A stretch of DNA of 64,000 bases from an uncultured Prevotellaceae bacterium (GTDB lineage Bacteria > Bacteroidota > Bacteroidia > Bacteroidales > Bacteroidaceae). Position numbers and translations under genes: made by a program. Within the stretch, counting starts at the first letter, position 1. Every line of letters starts with the position of its first letter. The notes below the pieces were generated by a model. It had not been told where the DNA came from. It saw nothing but the letters and a program-made list of their open reading frames with translations, and made no database searches. Location of the stretch: NCBI GenBank assembly GCA_946405695.1, contig CAMJIA010000002.1, positions 14,968 to 78,967 of the forward strand, given 5' to 3'. Shown piece by piece: positions 1-9,309 of this stretch.

Positions 1-152
1 GCTATCAACATCAGGGTTGCCGTGTCGGCCACAGTCAGACCGAAGACATTGGTAAAGAACAATGGGAAGGCGATGGACATCACTTTCCAAGTGATGCCAC
101 CAGCAGCAGCGTCGCCTACCGCATAGCCAATCTTTTCTCTTAACTTTGCCAT
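1..152 (-). CDS. GPH-family sugar:cation symporter, N-terminal fragment (cut by window edge)
   Basis: The gene starts at the ATG whose complement is at 150-152 and runs off the left edge, so only about 50 residues are visible. They begin MAKLREKIGYAVGDAAAGG and continue into a hydrophobic helix ending in a FFTNVFGL-like stretch. The opening KIGYxxGDxA followed by a helix and an FxTxVFG turn is typical of the glycoside-pentoside-hexuronide (MelB-like) symporters. It is the last gene of the operon with the GH94 phosphorylase and two GH5 enzymes, so it probably imports the resulting disaccharide or oligosaccharide across the inner membrane. The family call rests on the N-terminus only; another major-facilitator sugar carrier is possible. 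Confidence 0.7.
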   Translation of the reverse strand, partial: MAKLREKIGYAVGDAAAGGITWKVMSIAFPLFFTNVFGLTVADTATLMLI

Positions 153-156
153 ATGA

Positions 157-230
157 TCATTTATCAATTATCATTTATCAATTATCAGTTAGGCCGAAGG
201 CCGCATCATTTGTCATTTAGGGAAAAGCCC
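157..230. repeat. Short tandem repeat plus GC hairpin between GH94 and transporter genes
   Basis: A 14-nt unit (ATTTATCAATTATC) occurs a little over twice at about 157-188. It is followed by the small inverted repeat GGCCGAAGGCC at about 191-201. The segment lies between the GH94 stop and the transporter start, so it could tune processing or expression of the downstream gene. No terminator-like T-tract is evident. Confidence 0.5.
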
Positions 231-232
231 GC

Positions 233-2797
233 TTACATGATAACTTCCACAGTGTGCTTACCGGGTGTTGCGGTGATGACGCAGCCCTCGACGGGTGAAC
301 CGTCGAGCACAATGCTCTTCACACCGCTCTCCTTGCCATCAGGGTTCTTCACTGTGATGTCGAACTCTGCATCGCGCAGCACACGGTGTACAGTATACTC
401 CTTGAGCGTTGACGGGATGCAAGGATCAATCTCGATACCGTCATAGGTTGGCTTGATACCCAGGATATACTGTGTAATGGTAATCCAGTTCCAGGCGGCT
501 GTACCTGTGAGCCACGAGTTCTTACCCTCACCAGGCTTGGCGGCATCCTTACCAGCCACCATCTGACAGTAGACATAGGGCTCTACCTTATGCAGCTGCT
601 GGTCTTTGATCCATGCCGGACAAATCTTGGTATAGTGTTCCCAGGCATCGTTGCCACGACGGGCTACCGTCTCACCAATGATGACCCATGGGTTGTTATG
701 GCAGAAGATACCGGCATTCTCCTTGTATCCTGCGGGATAGCTGGAGATCTCACCCATCTCTACATAGTAGCGGGTGAAGGCGGGGTTGTTAAGCACCATA
801 CCGTGCTCGCAGTCGAGATACTTCTTGCAAGAATCGAGAGCTTTCTCCACCATGCCGTCCTCGAGTCCGATACCGGCCATGGTGCAGAAGCCCTGACTCT
901 CGATGAAGATCTTACCCTCTTCACATTCCTTACTACCAATCTTATTACCATAAAAATCATATGCACGCAAATACCAGTCACCGTCCCAGCCATGCTTCTT
1001 CACGGCCTCAACCATAGCGTCGATGCACTTCTGGGCACGTTGAGCCTCCGAAGTAAAATTGAAAGATTGAAGAGTTGAAGAATTGAAGTTCTTACTCAAT
1101 TCCTCTACTTCAATTTTTCCATTTTTCAATTCTTCAATTTTACGGCAAAGCTCTACATACTGCTTGCCTGTCAAGACGAAGAGACCGGCAATCATCAGTG
1201 ACTCGGCTTTACTACCCACGCTATTGTTCTCAGTGGTCTGGAACGACTCGTTGGGATCCCATGAGAAGCAGTTCAGGTTCAGACAGTCGTTCCAGTCGGC
1301 ACGACCGATGAGTGGCAACATGTGAGGACCAAGGTTCTCTACCACGTGGTTGAACGAGATGCGCAGGTGTTCGAAGAGCGACACCTCGCTACCGGGCTGG
1401 TTGTCCCAGGGTACCTGCTCGTCGAGGATAGAGAAGTCCCCCGTTTCCTTAACGTATGCCACGGTACCGAAGATGAGCCAGCAGGGGTCATCGTTGAAAC
1501 CACCACCGATATCGTTGTTGCCACGCTTGGTGAGTGGCTGGTACTGGTGGTAGCAGCCACCGTCGGGGAACTGCGTAGAGGCAATATCGATAATGCGCTG
1601 ACGAGCACGGCTTGGAATCTGGTGTACGAAACCTACCAGATCCTGGTTGCTGTCGCGGAATCCCATGCCACGACCCACACCGCTCTCGAAGAACGATGCC
1701 GAGCGAGAGAAGCAGAACGTGATCATGCACTGATACTGGTTCCAGATGTTGACCATACGGTTCATGCGCTCGTCGTCGCTCTTGACAGTGAACTTCGACA
1801 GCAGCTCGTCCCACAACTGACACAGCTCAGCGAAGGCTGCATCGACTGCCTCTACTGTTGAGAAGCGCTCAATGACAGCATGAGCTTTCTCCTTATTAAT
1901 AATAGTATGGTCGAGAGTGCCCAGAGAGGTGATGAGGTTACCCTCGGGAGAACCCTCGGGAGTAGTGGTGAACTTCTCTTCCTGCTCGTTCTCTACGTAG
2001 CCCAGCACGAAGATGAAGTCATTCTGCTCGCCTGGCTGCAACGTCACCTCTTTATAATGAGAGGCAATGGGACTCCAGCCGTGAGCCAGTGAGTTGGCAG
2101 GTTTGCCAGCCATCACACACTGTGGATTAGAGAAGTCGTTATACAATCCGATGAAGGTCTCGCGGTCAGTGTCATAGCCGTCAGTCTTAGCATTGGTCAG
2201 GGCGTAGTAGGCATAGTGGTTGCGACGCTCCTTATATTCCGTCTTGTGGTAGATGGTAGAGCCGTTCTCTATCTCCACCTCACCGGTAGACCAGTTGCGC
2301 TGGAAGTTCTCCATGTCCGTAGCGGCATTCCAAAGACACCACTCCGTGAACGAGAAGAGCTTCAGCGTCTTCACCTCCTTAGAAGTGTTCTTCAGTGTCA
2401 GCTTCTGCACCTCTGCCCATGTGTGCAGAGGAACGAAGAAAAGCACAGAAGCCTCTACACCGTTCTTGCTACCCGTAATACGGGTGTAGTTCATGCCGTG
2501 ACGGCACTCATAGTTGTCCAGAGGTGTCTTGCATGGCTTCCAGCCTGGATTCCAGACAGTACCACCATCATTGATATAGAAGTAGCGGCCACCTGCGTCC
2601 ATGGGTACACCATTGTAGCGGTAACGTGTGATGCGGCGGAACTTAGCGTCTTTGTAGAAGTCGTAACCACCGGCAGTATTTGAAATCAGACCGAAGAAGT
2701 CCTCGTTGCCTAAGTAGTTAATCCAAGGGAACGGTGTTGCTGGATTGGTGATGACGTACTCGCGGTTTTTATCGTCGAAATTTCCAAATGTTTGCAT
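233..2797 (-). CDS. GH94 phosphorylase (cellobiose/cellodextrin phosphorylase-like)
   Basis: The 854-residue protein begins [19 protein letters not shown] and has the GH94 layout: N-terminal beta-sandwich, helical linker, (alpha/alpha)6 barrel and small C-terminal sheet. The motif [10 protein letters not shown] near residue 500 carries the Asp that acts as general acid in cellobiose phosphorylases. No signal peptide is visible, so it should act in the cytoplasm, cleaving an imported beta-linked disaccharide with phosphate to glucose-1-phosphate plus a sugar. It lies between two GH5 lipoprotein genes and a GPH symporter on the same strand. Members of this family act on cellobiose, cellodextrin, laminaribiose, chitobiose or mannosyl-glucose; the exact donor cannot be read here. 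Residues about 552-581 are encoded by an AT-rich palindromic insertion not expected in the family. Confidence 0.9.
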   Translation of the reverse strand: MQTFGNFDDKNREYVITNPATPFPWINYLGNEDFFGLISNTAGGYDFYKDAKFRRITRYRYNGVPMDAGGRYFYINDGGTVWNPGWKPCKTPLDNYECRHGMNYTRITGSKNGVEASVLFFVPLHTWAEVQKLTLKNTSKEVKTLKLFSFTEWCLWNAATDMENFQRNWSTGEVEIENGSTIYHKTEYKERRNHYAYYALTNAKTDGYDTDRETFIGLYNDFSNPQCVMAGKPANSLAHGWSPIASHYKEVTLQPGEQNDFIFVLGYVENEQEEKFTTTPEGSPEGNLITSLGTLDHTIINKEKAHAVIERFSTVEAVDAAFAELCQLWDELLSKFTVKSDDERMNRMVNIWNQYQCMITFCFSRSASFFESGVGRGMGFRDSNQDLVGFVHQIPSRARQRIIDIASTQFPDGGCYHQYQPLTKRGNNDIGGGFNDDPCWLIFGTVAYVKETGDFSILDEQVPWDNQPGSEVSLFEHLRISFNHVVENLGPHMLPLIGRADWNDCLNLNCFSWDPNESFQTTENNSVGSKAESLMIAGLFVLTGKQYVELCRKIEELKNGKIEVEELSKNFNSSTLQSFNFTSEAQRAQKCIDAMVEAVKKHGWDGDWYLRAYDFYGNKIGSKECEEGKIFIESQGFCTMAGIGLEDGMVEKALDSCKKYLDCEHGMVLNNPAFTRYYVEMGEISSYPAGYKENAGIFCHNNPWVIIGETVARRGNDAWEHYTKICPAWIKDQQLHKVEPYVYCQMVAGKDAAKPGEGKNSWLTGTAAWNWITITQYILGIKPTYDGIEIDPCIPSTLKEYTVHRVLRDAEFDITVKNPDGKESGVKSIVLDGSPVEGCVITATPGKHTVEVIM
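1055..1141. repeat. AT-rich 34-nt inverted repeat inserted in frame in the GH94 gene
   Basis: Arms at 1055-1088 and 1108-1141 match as inverted repeats at 28 of 34 positions, by my manual alignment, around a 19-nt loop. Each arm is made of repeated ATTGAA-like words, unlike the GC-richer coding DNA on both sides. The segment (87 nt, divisible by three) stays open in the GH94 reading frame and encodes a Lys/Glu/Asn/Ser-rich loop between LTGKQYVEL and AQKCIDAMV. Confidence 0.85.
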
Positions 2798-2858
2798 AGT
2801 GTTATTCTTTTCTTCGTTATGTCATTATAACGTTATTACGTAATTTCGATATTTCGTG

Positions 2859-3995
2859 TTATTTCTCAATTAGCAGGTCAACAAGTCCCTTGTCCTTGAA
2901 GTCGTGCTTCTTCTGGTCCCAGAAACCGAAGTCTGCATCATAGCACCAGGTTGTCCATGCGATATTGTTCTCTTTGAACACAGTAAGCATGTCCTTGGTC
3001 CACTTGTAGGCCAGTTCGCGGTCTACGGGTTCGTACACACCCCACTCGCCACAGAACAGCTGCAGGTCATACTTCTTGGCAGCAGCGATGGCATCCTTGA
3101 AGTCAGCACGGATCTTGTCGATGTTCCACTCCTGCGTAGTGTAGTGGTTCTCGTCAATCAGCTTCTTGACAGAGTCGGGAGCTGCCTCGTAGTCCTCTTG
3201 CGACACCAATACGCCAGGATAGTTCACCTTACCCGTGTACTTACCAATGGGTGTCCACCATGCGCCGTAGTGAGTCAGAATCATGGGGTTATAATAGTGG
3301 AACGAGAGGATGATGTTCTTGTCGTTCTCGGGAACCTTCAGGTATTTCATGGTCTCGTAGCCCTGCCACATGTTTGAACCAATAACCAGGGTACGCTGGG
3401 GCTCACGCTCGCGCAATGCCTTGTGAACCTTGGCAATGAGTTGGTTCCACTGTTCGTGGTCGTCAGCAACGGGTTCGTTCATGAACTCGTAAGCTACCGA
3501 GTCCACGCTGTAGACTTTCAGTACGTCAGACAGCTGGTACCACATGTTGATGAGGTCCTGCTGCGACTTCTCAGAAGTAAACAAGGTATTGGCATCGGCC
3601 TGTCCCTCGTTGACGGCATTGAAATAGTGTGAACGGATGATGTGCAGGTCCACGATGGTGCGCAGGTGATGCTTCTCAGCCCAGTTGATGGCATTAATCA
3701 TCAGTTCCCAAGCCTCAGGAAGCTTGTTGCCCTCCTCATCCCAGAACTGTACCTCGTCAATCGGCAGACGTACGAAGTCGAAGCCCAGTGAATCGAGGCG
3801 CGCAAAGTCGTCCTCCTGGATGTGTTGCTCACGAGCCTCACCACGCTCCTCCGACTGTGATAGCCAGTGACTCACGTTCGTACCACGCTGAATCTTGAAA
3901 TTATTTACTTCGTTAGTCTCACTTTTCTTCGTGCAGGCTGTCATCGCCAACATCGTCATGGCAATCACTGCCATGTAATTCATAAGCTTTCTCAT
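2859..3995 (-). CDS. GH5 glycosidase, lipoprotein
   Basis: The protein is 378 residues. It has a signal peptide ending in a lipobox (AMTAC), so it is likely a lipoprotein. The mature part has the GH5 TIM-barrel pattern: RLPIDEVQF early, the acid/base Glu in YEFMNEP near residue 174, HYY in the middle, and the nucleophile Glu in LFCGEWGV near residue 317. GH5 enzymes are retaining endo-beta-glycosidases (cellulase, mannanase, xyloglucanase and others); the subfamily cannot be settled by eye. It sits 19 nt after the neighbouring GH5 gene and upstream of the GH94 phosphorylase, so it likely produces the oligosaccharides that phosphorylase consumes. The two GH5 proteins differ greatly in sequence, so they probably have different specificities. 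Confidence 0.88.
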   Translation of the reverse strand: MRKLMNYMAVIAMTMLAMTACTKKSETNEVNNFKIQRGTNVSHWLSQSEERGEAREQHIQEDDFARLDSLGFDFVRLPIDEVQFWDEEGNKLPEAWELMINAINWAEKHHLRTIVDLHIIRSHYFNAVNEGQADANTLFTSEKSQQDLINMWYQLSDVLKVYSVDSVAYEFMNEPVADDHEQWNQLIAKVHKALREREPQRTLVIGSNMWQGYETMKYLKVPENDKNIILSFHYYNPMILTHYGAWWTPIGKYTGKVNYPGVLVSQEDYEAAPDSVKKLIDENHYTTQEWNIDKIRADFKDAIAAAKKYDLQLFCGEWGVYEPVDRELAYKWTKDMLTVFKENNIAWTTWCYDADFGFWDQKKHDFKDKGLVDLLIEK

Positions 3996-4014
3996 TTTTT
4001 ATGTAGTTATTATG

Positions 4015-5247
4015 TTATTTCGATTTTCCTTCCATGACACCCTTCAATATCCAGTCAGCCTTGACCTTCATACCGGCATTACGGTCAAAGATGCCGAAAT
4101 GCTCAGAACCACTGCCGAAGCTGTTGTTATCCCAGATAAAGGTGGAGAAACCACGTTTCTTAGCTTCGCTGACCAGGAAACTGCAGTAGTAGGTCATGTT
4201 CTCGTGGATAAGGTCAGTCTGTCCGGCCTTCTGGCGGTCGGTGACACCCCATTCTCCCATGACAATACCCAGACCTTTTTTGCTCCAGGTGTTGACGACT
4301 TTGTCAAAGAACTCTGTCATGGTCTTCTCATCGTTGGGCGATGCCTCGCCCTTGGACTTGTAGGGCTCACCCCAGTAGTTATACTTACACTCGCCGGCAT
4401 AGTCCCATGGTGTATAGTAATGGAACTCCACACTCACGTAGTCGAGATTGCCGTTCTCTGCGTCCGTAGGGATGATGAAGTCGCCATTATACAGTCCGAA
4501 GTCTGGGTTGCATACGTAGGTTTGCACGATGAGGTGACGCTTTGCATTGTTGCCACCCGTGGCACGTACCACGTCGATAAATGTCTGGTTGTAGCTGTTC
4601 TGTACGGCCAGATTCTCGGCAGTGGGTTTGCCCCAGTTGTCCCTGATGTGTACCTCGTTGGTACCTGCAAAGGCCACACGGTAGTCGTAGTTGGCAAACT
4701 CGCTGGCAATATTCAGCCACAGCAGGGCCAGTTTCTGGTTGTTCTCTTCCTTATATTCGTTGGTAGGACGTCCCTCCAACCACTTGTCGTGGTGGGTGTT
4801 GATAATCACCTTCAGGTCGTTCTGCAGGCACCAGCCTACCACTTCCTTGATACGTGCCATCCATGCCTTATCAATACTCATGGCTGCCGCATTGGTGATG
4901 TGGCACTGCCAGCGGACGGGGATGCGCACGGCGTTGAAGCCAGCCTCTTTTACAGCCTTGATGACCTTCTTAGTCACAACAGGGTTGCCCCATGCCGTCT
5001 CTGCCTTGATGCTGTTGTCGGCCATGCCAATCTGCATGGACTCGCCATCCTGTCCAGGTGCTGAGCACTCAAACTGGTTTCCGAGGTTCCAGCCCACAAC
5101 TCCTTGGTTCCATTCCTTTGCCGTTGGCTCTTTCTGTTCTGTTGTCTTGTCAGTGGCGTCAGTAGCATCTGTTTCATGACTTCCGCATGCTACTATGCAG
5201 CATGTGGTTAGCACCGAGAAGAATACTGTTGATAGTAATCGTTTCAT
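4015..5247 (-). CDS. GH5 endo-beta-glucanase (subfamily 4-like), lipoprotein
   Basis: The protein is 410 residues with a signal peptide and lipobox (CCIVAC). The mature domain opens with GWNLGNQFE, common in GH5_4 endoglucanases and xyloglucanases. It continues with AVRIPVRWQ, INTHHDKWL, the acid/base Glu in AGTNEVH (about residue 197) and the nucleophile Glu in VMGEWGV (about residue 331). The usual NEP triad is NEV here, a conservative change beside the catalytic Glu. It is the first gene of the minus-strand operon with its own -7 box at 5293-5300, followed by the second GH5, GH94 and the sugar symporter. The likely role is initial endo-cleavage of a beta-1,4-glucan, mixed-linkage glucan or xyloglucan at the cell surface. 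Confidence 0.88.
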   Translation of the reverse strand: MKRLLSTVFFSVLTTCCIVACGSHETDATDATDKTTEQKEPTAKEWNQGVVGWNLGNQFECSAPGQDGESMQIGMADNSIKAETAWGNPVVTKKVIKAVKEAGFNAVRIPVRWQCHITNAAAMSIDKAWMARIKEVVGWCLQNDLKVIINTHHDKWLEGRPTNEYKEENNQKLALLWLNIASEFANYDYRVAFAGTNEVHIRDNWGKPTAENLAVQNSYNQTFIDVVRATGGNNAKRHLIVQTYVCNPDFGLYNGDFIIPTDAENGNLDYVSVEFHYYTPWDYAGECKYNYWGEPYKSKGEASPNDEKTMTEFFDKVVNTWSKKGLGIVMGEWGVTDRQKAGQTDLIHENMTYYCSFLVSEAKKRGFSTFIWDNNSFGSGSEHFGIFDRNAGMKVKADWILKGVMEGKSK

Positions 5248-5292
5248 TTGTTTTACCTCCTAATAATTATAGTTGTTTTCAATTTTCGGTTG

Positions 5293-5300
5293 CAAAGGTA
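5293..5300 (-). promoter_or_regulatory. Bacteroidetes -7 box for the GH5-GH5-GH94-transporter operon
   Basis: The complement reads TACCTTTG, preceded by an A-rich GGGAAAAACG segment. It lies 46 nt upstream of the first GH5 start. No clear TTTG -33 element sits at the usual 19-nt distance, which would fit activation by the adjacent regulator. Confidence 0.65.
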
Positions 5301-5402
5301 CGTTTTTCCCGTTCTGGGCAGGTCTTATGGCATTCAAAAAAGGTTTCAAAACAGAAAAGTGATAGTTTTGAAACCTCTTTTTGATAGAATTTATACCTTC
5401 CG

Positions 5403-8150
5403 TTACTGGTATTTTGAAGGCGATACACCGAAATATTTCTTGAAGACGGTACTGAAATACTTCGGGTTGTCGAATCCTGTCAGTGTGGCAGCATCAGATA
5501 CGCTTCGCCCGTTTCGCAGCATGGAGGCGGCACGTTCCAGACGGATGATGCGGATGAAGTCTTGTGGCGACTTACCGGTATACGACTTCAGTTTGACATA
5601 GAACAGTGTGCGACTCATGGCCATCTCACGGCACAGCTGGTCAATGGTGAATGTGGAGTCACTGAGGTGTTCTGATAACAGTTGAGTCACTTTGTTGATA
5701 AAATCCGATTCGGGCTCAACAGAACTGGCAGGCTCTTCGTCGTGGTAGGGTAGTGTGGCTATCTTTTGCACATCTTGAGCTTTCAGGTGGTCAATGGTCA
5801 GTCGCATGTATTTCTCGTGCCACTCGTACACTTTCCAAGCCCCATAAAATACTAATAGGATGAGAACGATATAGATGCACCACATCCACCAGGAGTTCCA
5901 CCAGGGCTGATCAATGATGATGGTCAGTTCCTTGGTGTCTATCACAGTACCCGTGGTACGGCTGACACATTGCAGCGTTAGTTGGTGTGTTCCCGACTTC
6001 AGTTCGATGAAACGGATATACTGCAAGTCGGTAGGCATGCTCCATTCGCCATCTCCTATCTTGTAGCGGTAGACGATGTCGAAATGGTTACGCATATTGA
6101 CACTTTCATACAACAGGTCAAAGGTATGTTGCCAGTAGGACAGCCTTAGCTCGCCTTTGTCGGAGATTTCCTGCATGTGGTTATCCTGTGGCTCTTTCTG
6201 GTCTGTGTCGTAGTTGACACCGAGAAAACGGATGTTGGCAATATAGTTGATGGGCTGGACCTTTTCTGGATGGACCACAATGGCTCCTGTCGTAGAACCG
6301 AAGATAAGGTCGCCGTCAGGCAGGGCCTCTGCAGCTCCCATACTGTACTCCCTGTTGAAACCATAACAGTAGTTGGCATTGCTGACTTTGTTGGTGGCGT
6401 CGGGCGTAACAAACGCTATTCCCTCGTTGGTGGCTATCCAGATGCGTCCGTCACTGCTCTTCACCAGACTCCTGACGTAATTAGAGGGAAGACCGTCGTT
6501 GACGGTTATCTGACGACTTTCGTGCTTGGCCAGATGGAAGACATAGATGCCTCCGCCATCGGTGGCAATCCATAATTCCATTCCGGTGGCCAGCAGGTGG
6601 GTCACAAACGGGTTCACGTCAGTGACACCTGAAGGGGCATAGTTCAGATCCTTGACTTCTGGGTCGCCAGGGGTGATTAGTTTCAAGCCGAAGGCAGTAC
6701 CTACGGCTATCTGTCCAGAGGCTAACTGCGTGATGGACTGTACGTCGTGAATGGGATAGTAGTGGGTCTCAGGAGATTGCAGCTGGGCATTTGGTGTCTT
6801 CTCGTAGAGCAGGTCGCCATTCAGTGAGCCCACCCATAGGCCACCATCCTTGTCGTAGAATGCCGAATACACGTGGTCGTCGCTCAGAGGACTATTGTCC
6901 TTGGTATAGACCTTGCGCATCATTCCGTGACTATCAATATCCAACAGGCCCTTACCGTAGGTGGCTATCAGTACACCGCCGTCCGGCTTCTTGCAGGCAC
7001 TAAGCACCACCGTCCCCTGGCAGGAGTGGTGCCATTGCCCTGTCGTGAAATTGATGATGCTGATACCATTGTCTGTACCCATCAGCAACATGTCTGCCGA
7101 GAGTGGCATCACCATGTTCACATGGTCGTTCAACAGACTCTGTCCGTTATTGGCCAGGTGTTGGTAGATGGCTGTTGTACTGCCTATCGGACGTGCAATG
7201 TCGATACCGCCTGAATAGCTGCCTATCACAATGTTCTGCCACTTGTCCACCAGCATGCTATAGACACCGTTGCCGTGCAGCACTCCATATTCCGAGTCGT
7301 TGGCGTCAAAGAGCAGCGTACAGTCACCCCTGCCGTCACGACGCATCTGGAAGACTCCCTCGCCGTCCACGCCGATAAGCATCGTATCATCGTCGTAGGG
7401 ATAAATGCTGCGAATGGGGTTCTGGTGCGGGTTCGTATCTGAGAGACGCACAAAATCATCAGCCGTAATCTTGCCATGCTTGCCGAGCGTTATCAGGTGC
7501 AGACCGTTCTCGTAGCCGCCTATCCATAGGCGTCCCGACATCTCGTCATAGTAACCGTATTCTGCATTGTAAGGTAACAGACGGTTGCTTCGCTCATCAT
7601 AGACACCATCGCGGGCAAAGAACAACAGACGGTTCTTCACGGGTACTATCTTGTTCACGTAAGCACTCTTCATCACCTGTGTCAGTGTGGTGTCTTTCAA
7701 CATATAGACTCCATCGTGCATGGCCAATACCAGCTTGTTCCCCATGATGTGAATGTCGTTCAGCGCTACTTCGTGTCCCAGCTTCTGTGAGATGCTGATT
7801 ACAAGGTCAAAACAGTCATACTGGGGATTAAAGACAAAGACAGACCCACGGTTGTCGAATGCGTAGATCTTGCTTTCACCGTATGTCATGCGTATTACGC
7901 GTCCGCCCATGTGTGAATAAGGCGTGTTCTTGTCCAAGCGATAATTCATGACTTTCGAACCGTTGTACCGTCCCACACCCGTCATCGTGGACCACCAAAT
8001 GGCGCCTGACGGGGTCTGACAGAGTGAGAAAACACGTTGGTTGTCAATACCTTCCGTTCTTCCTAGGTGTGAAAAGGTGAAGTCTTTCACTTCTAAAGAA
8101 TAGAGGTGCAGCGTGGTTAGCAGGAAATATATGATTAGACAATGTCTCAT
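5403..8150 (-). CDS. Membrane-spanning SusR-like regulator: sensor propeller, Y_Y_Y domain, AraC DNA-binding domain
   Basis: The 915-residue protein starts with a signal/anchor segment. About 680 residues with repeated W/V-aromatic beta-propeller motifs follow (for example GGLWVGSLNGDL and GRIWIATNEGIAFV). Next comes a Y_Y_Y-type beta-sandwich ending near residue 745, one transmembrane helix at about 755-775 (WWMWCIYIVLILLVFYGAW), a short linker, and a C-terminal AraC helix-turn-helix from about residue 815 (FTIDQLCREMAMSRTLFYVKLK and the GFDNPKYFSTVFKKYFG signature). Unlike hybrid two-component systems it has no histidine-kinase or receiver domain, so the signal must pass directly through the membrane helix. 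It lies immediately upstream of the GH5/GH94 operon on the same strand and is the obvious candidate regulator of it. Confidence 0.88.
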   Translation of the reverse strand: MRHCLIIYFLLTTLHLYSLEVKDFTFSHLGRTEGIDNQRVFSLCQTPSGAIWWSTMTGVGRYNGSKVMNYRLDKNTPYSHMGGRVIRMTYGESKIYAFDNRGSVFVFNPQYDCFDLVISISQKLGHEVALNDIHIMGNKLVLAMHDGVYMLKDTTLTQVMKSAYVNKIVPVKNRLLFFARDGVYDERSNRLLPYNAEYGYYDEMSGRLWIGGYENGLHLITLGKHGKITADDFVRLSDTNPHQNPIRSIYPYDDDTMLIGVDGEGVFQMRRDGRGDCTLLFDANDSEYGVLHGNGVYSMLVDKWQNIVIGSYSGGIDIARPIGSTTAIYQHLANNGQSLLNDHVNMVMPLSADMLLMGTDNGISIINFTTGQWHHSCQGTVVLSACKKPDGGVLIATYGKGLLDIDSHGMMRKVYTKDNSPLSDDHVYSAFYDKDGGLWVGSLNGDLLYEKTPNAQLQSPETHYYPIHDVQSITQLASGQIAVGTAFGLKLITPGDPEVKDLNYAPSGVTDVNPFVTHLLATGMELWIATDGGGIYVFHLAKHESRQITVNDGLPSNYVRSLVKSSDGRIWIATNEGIAFVTPDATNKVSNANYCYGFNREYSMGAAEALPDGDLIFGSTTGAIVVHPEKVQPINYIANIRFLGVNYDTDQKEPQDNHMQEISDKGELRLSYWQHTFDLLYESVNMRNHFDIVYRYKIGDGEWSMPTDLQYIRFIELKSGTHQLTLQCVSRTTGTVIDTKELTIIIDQPWWNSWWMWCIYIVLILLVFYGAWKVYEWHEKYMRLTIDHLKAQDVQKIATLPYHDEEPASSVEPESDFINKVTQLLSEHLSDSTFTIDQLCREMAMSRTLFYVKLKSYTGKSPQDFIRIIRLERAASMLRNGRSVSDAATLTGFDNPKYFSTVFKKYFGVSPSKYQ

Positions 8151-8172
8151 ATCTTAGGTCTGTTTTTCATCG

Positions 8173-8203
8173 CAAAGGTACGAAAAGTTGAGCACAAAAC
8201 AAA
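8173..8203 (-). promoter_or_regulatory. Promoter of the SusR-like regulator
   Basis: The complement has TACCTTTG at 8173-8180 and TTTG at 8200-8203, separated by 19 nt, which matches the Bacteroidetes -33/-7 arrangement. The regulator start is 22 nt downstream. Confidence 0.75.
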
Positions 8204-8247
8204 GAAACTTGTCTGTTTTTTGCAAATCCTTGCACTAAGTTGACAAA

Positions 8248-8277
8248 ACGAGGGTGCGCCTTTTGACGCACCCTCGT
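8248..8277 (-). terminator. Rho-independent terminator after korB
   Basis: A perfect 11-bp stem (ACGAGGGTGCG at 8248-8258 and its complement at 8267-8277) encloses an 8-nt loop. On the minus strand it is followed by TTTTGTC. It lies 21 nt past the korB stop and separates the kor operon from the regulator promoter. Confidence 0.85.
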
Positions 8278-8298
8278 TTCTTCATTTCCGCATATTGC

Positions 8299-9303
8299 TT
8301 ATTTCACTTCCCAGATGTCGTTGGTCTCCAGAAGCTCAGCGAAGTTGTGGTACTTCTTCATGCCAGAGACCTCAGCGAGCTGGGCGTGGACGGCATCATT
8401 GTAGGTGGGAGCATCCACATCGCGGATGACACCAAGGGCGATGGGGAAACCGTCGCCGTTGCCCATCAAGGCGAGTTTCAGCTGCAGGGTGTTGTCCTCG
8501 CAGTGAGCATCGTGAACGAGTACGTCGTCGAGGGTGTAGCCATCCTTACCGATTTCTACGACCTTCAGTCCGAAGCCCTGCTGTACCAGTCCGAACTCGT
8601 TGTTCTCACCGAAGACGAGCTTCTCGCCGTGTTTTACGTAGATGGCATTCTTCTTACGGCCTTCCTTGTTATAGACGGCCTCGTGACAGCCGTCGTTGAA
8701 GATGACGCAGTTCTGCAGTACCTCCGTGACGCTGGCACCCTTATGCTCGTAGGCAGCCTTCAGCACCTCGACAGTACCCTGGGCATCGGTAGCCACACAG
8801 CGGGCGAAGAAGTGGCCGCGGGCACCGAAGCAGAGCTCGGCAGGACGGAACGGATCCTCAACAGTGCCGTAGGGGCTTGACTTAGATACGAAGCCACGGG
8901 GTGAGGTGGGAGAGTACTGACCCTTGGTCAAACCGTAGATGCGGTTATTAAGCAGAATCATGTTCAGGTCGATGTTACGACGGTTGGCATGGATGAAGTG
9001 GTTACCACCGATAGCCAGTCCATCACCATCACCTGATACCTGCCAAACGGTGAGGTTGGGGTTAGCTACCTTTGCACCAGTAGCGATGGCAGCAGCACGA
9101 CCGTGGATGGTGTTCATGCCGTAGGTAGCCATGTAGTGGGGCAGACGGCTGGAACAACCGATACCAGAGATAACTGCTACGTTCTCGGGAGCTACGCCAA
9201 TCTCGGCCATAGCCTTATGGAGTGAAGCCAGGAAGAAGTGGTCGCCGCAACCAGGGCACCAACGGGGCTGGCCTTTCTTAAAATCTTGTGCTGTATATTC
9301 CAT
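8299..9303 (-). CDS. korB: 2-oxoacid (2-oxoglutarate):ferredoxin oxidoreductase, beta subunit
   Basis: The 334-residue protein contains the conserved PRWCPGCGDHFFL opening and the thiamine-diphosphate/Mg motif GDGDGLAIGGNH, ending in a LLNN turn. This is the beta subunit of ferredoxin-dependent 2-oxoacid oxidoreductases. It binds thiamine diphosphate and, with KorA, interconverts 2-oxoglutarate and succinyl-CoA using ferredoxin. In these anaerobes it may run in the reductive direction for glutamate synthesis. KorA lies 6 nt upstream on the same strand, forming a two-gene operon. No delta ferredoxin subunit is encoded beside it, as expected for the two-subunit form. Substrate assignment (2-oxoglutarate rather than pyruvate or branched-chain acids) is inferred from subunit architecture. 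Confidence 0.92.
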   Translation of the reverse strand: MEYTAQDFKKGQPRWCPGCGDHFFLASLHKAMAEIGVAPENVAVISGIGCSSRLPHYMATYGMNTIHGRAAAIATGAKVANPNLTVWQVSGDGDGLAIGGNHFIHANRRNIDLNMILLNNRIYGLTKGQYSPTSPRGFVSKSSPYGTVEDPFRPAELCFGARGHFFARCVATDAQGTVEVLKAAYEHKGASVTEVLQNCVIFNDGCHEAVYNKEGRKKNAIYVKHGEKLVFGENNEFGLVQQGFGLKVVEIGKDGYTLDDVLVHDAHCEDNTLQLKLALMGNGDGFPIALGVIRDVDAPTYNDAVHAQLAEVSGMKKYHNFAELLETNDIWEVK

Positions 9304-9309
9304 AACTCT

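Noticed and set aside
1322..1861. Plus-strand frame within the GH94 gene
   Set aside because: Antisense shadow of the conserved catalytic region.
4012..5064. 350-codon plus-strand frame over the GH5 gene
   Set aside because: It is an antisense shadow; the minus strand has the lipobox and both GH5 catalytic Glu motifs.
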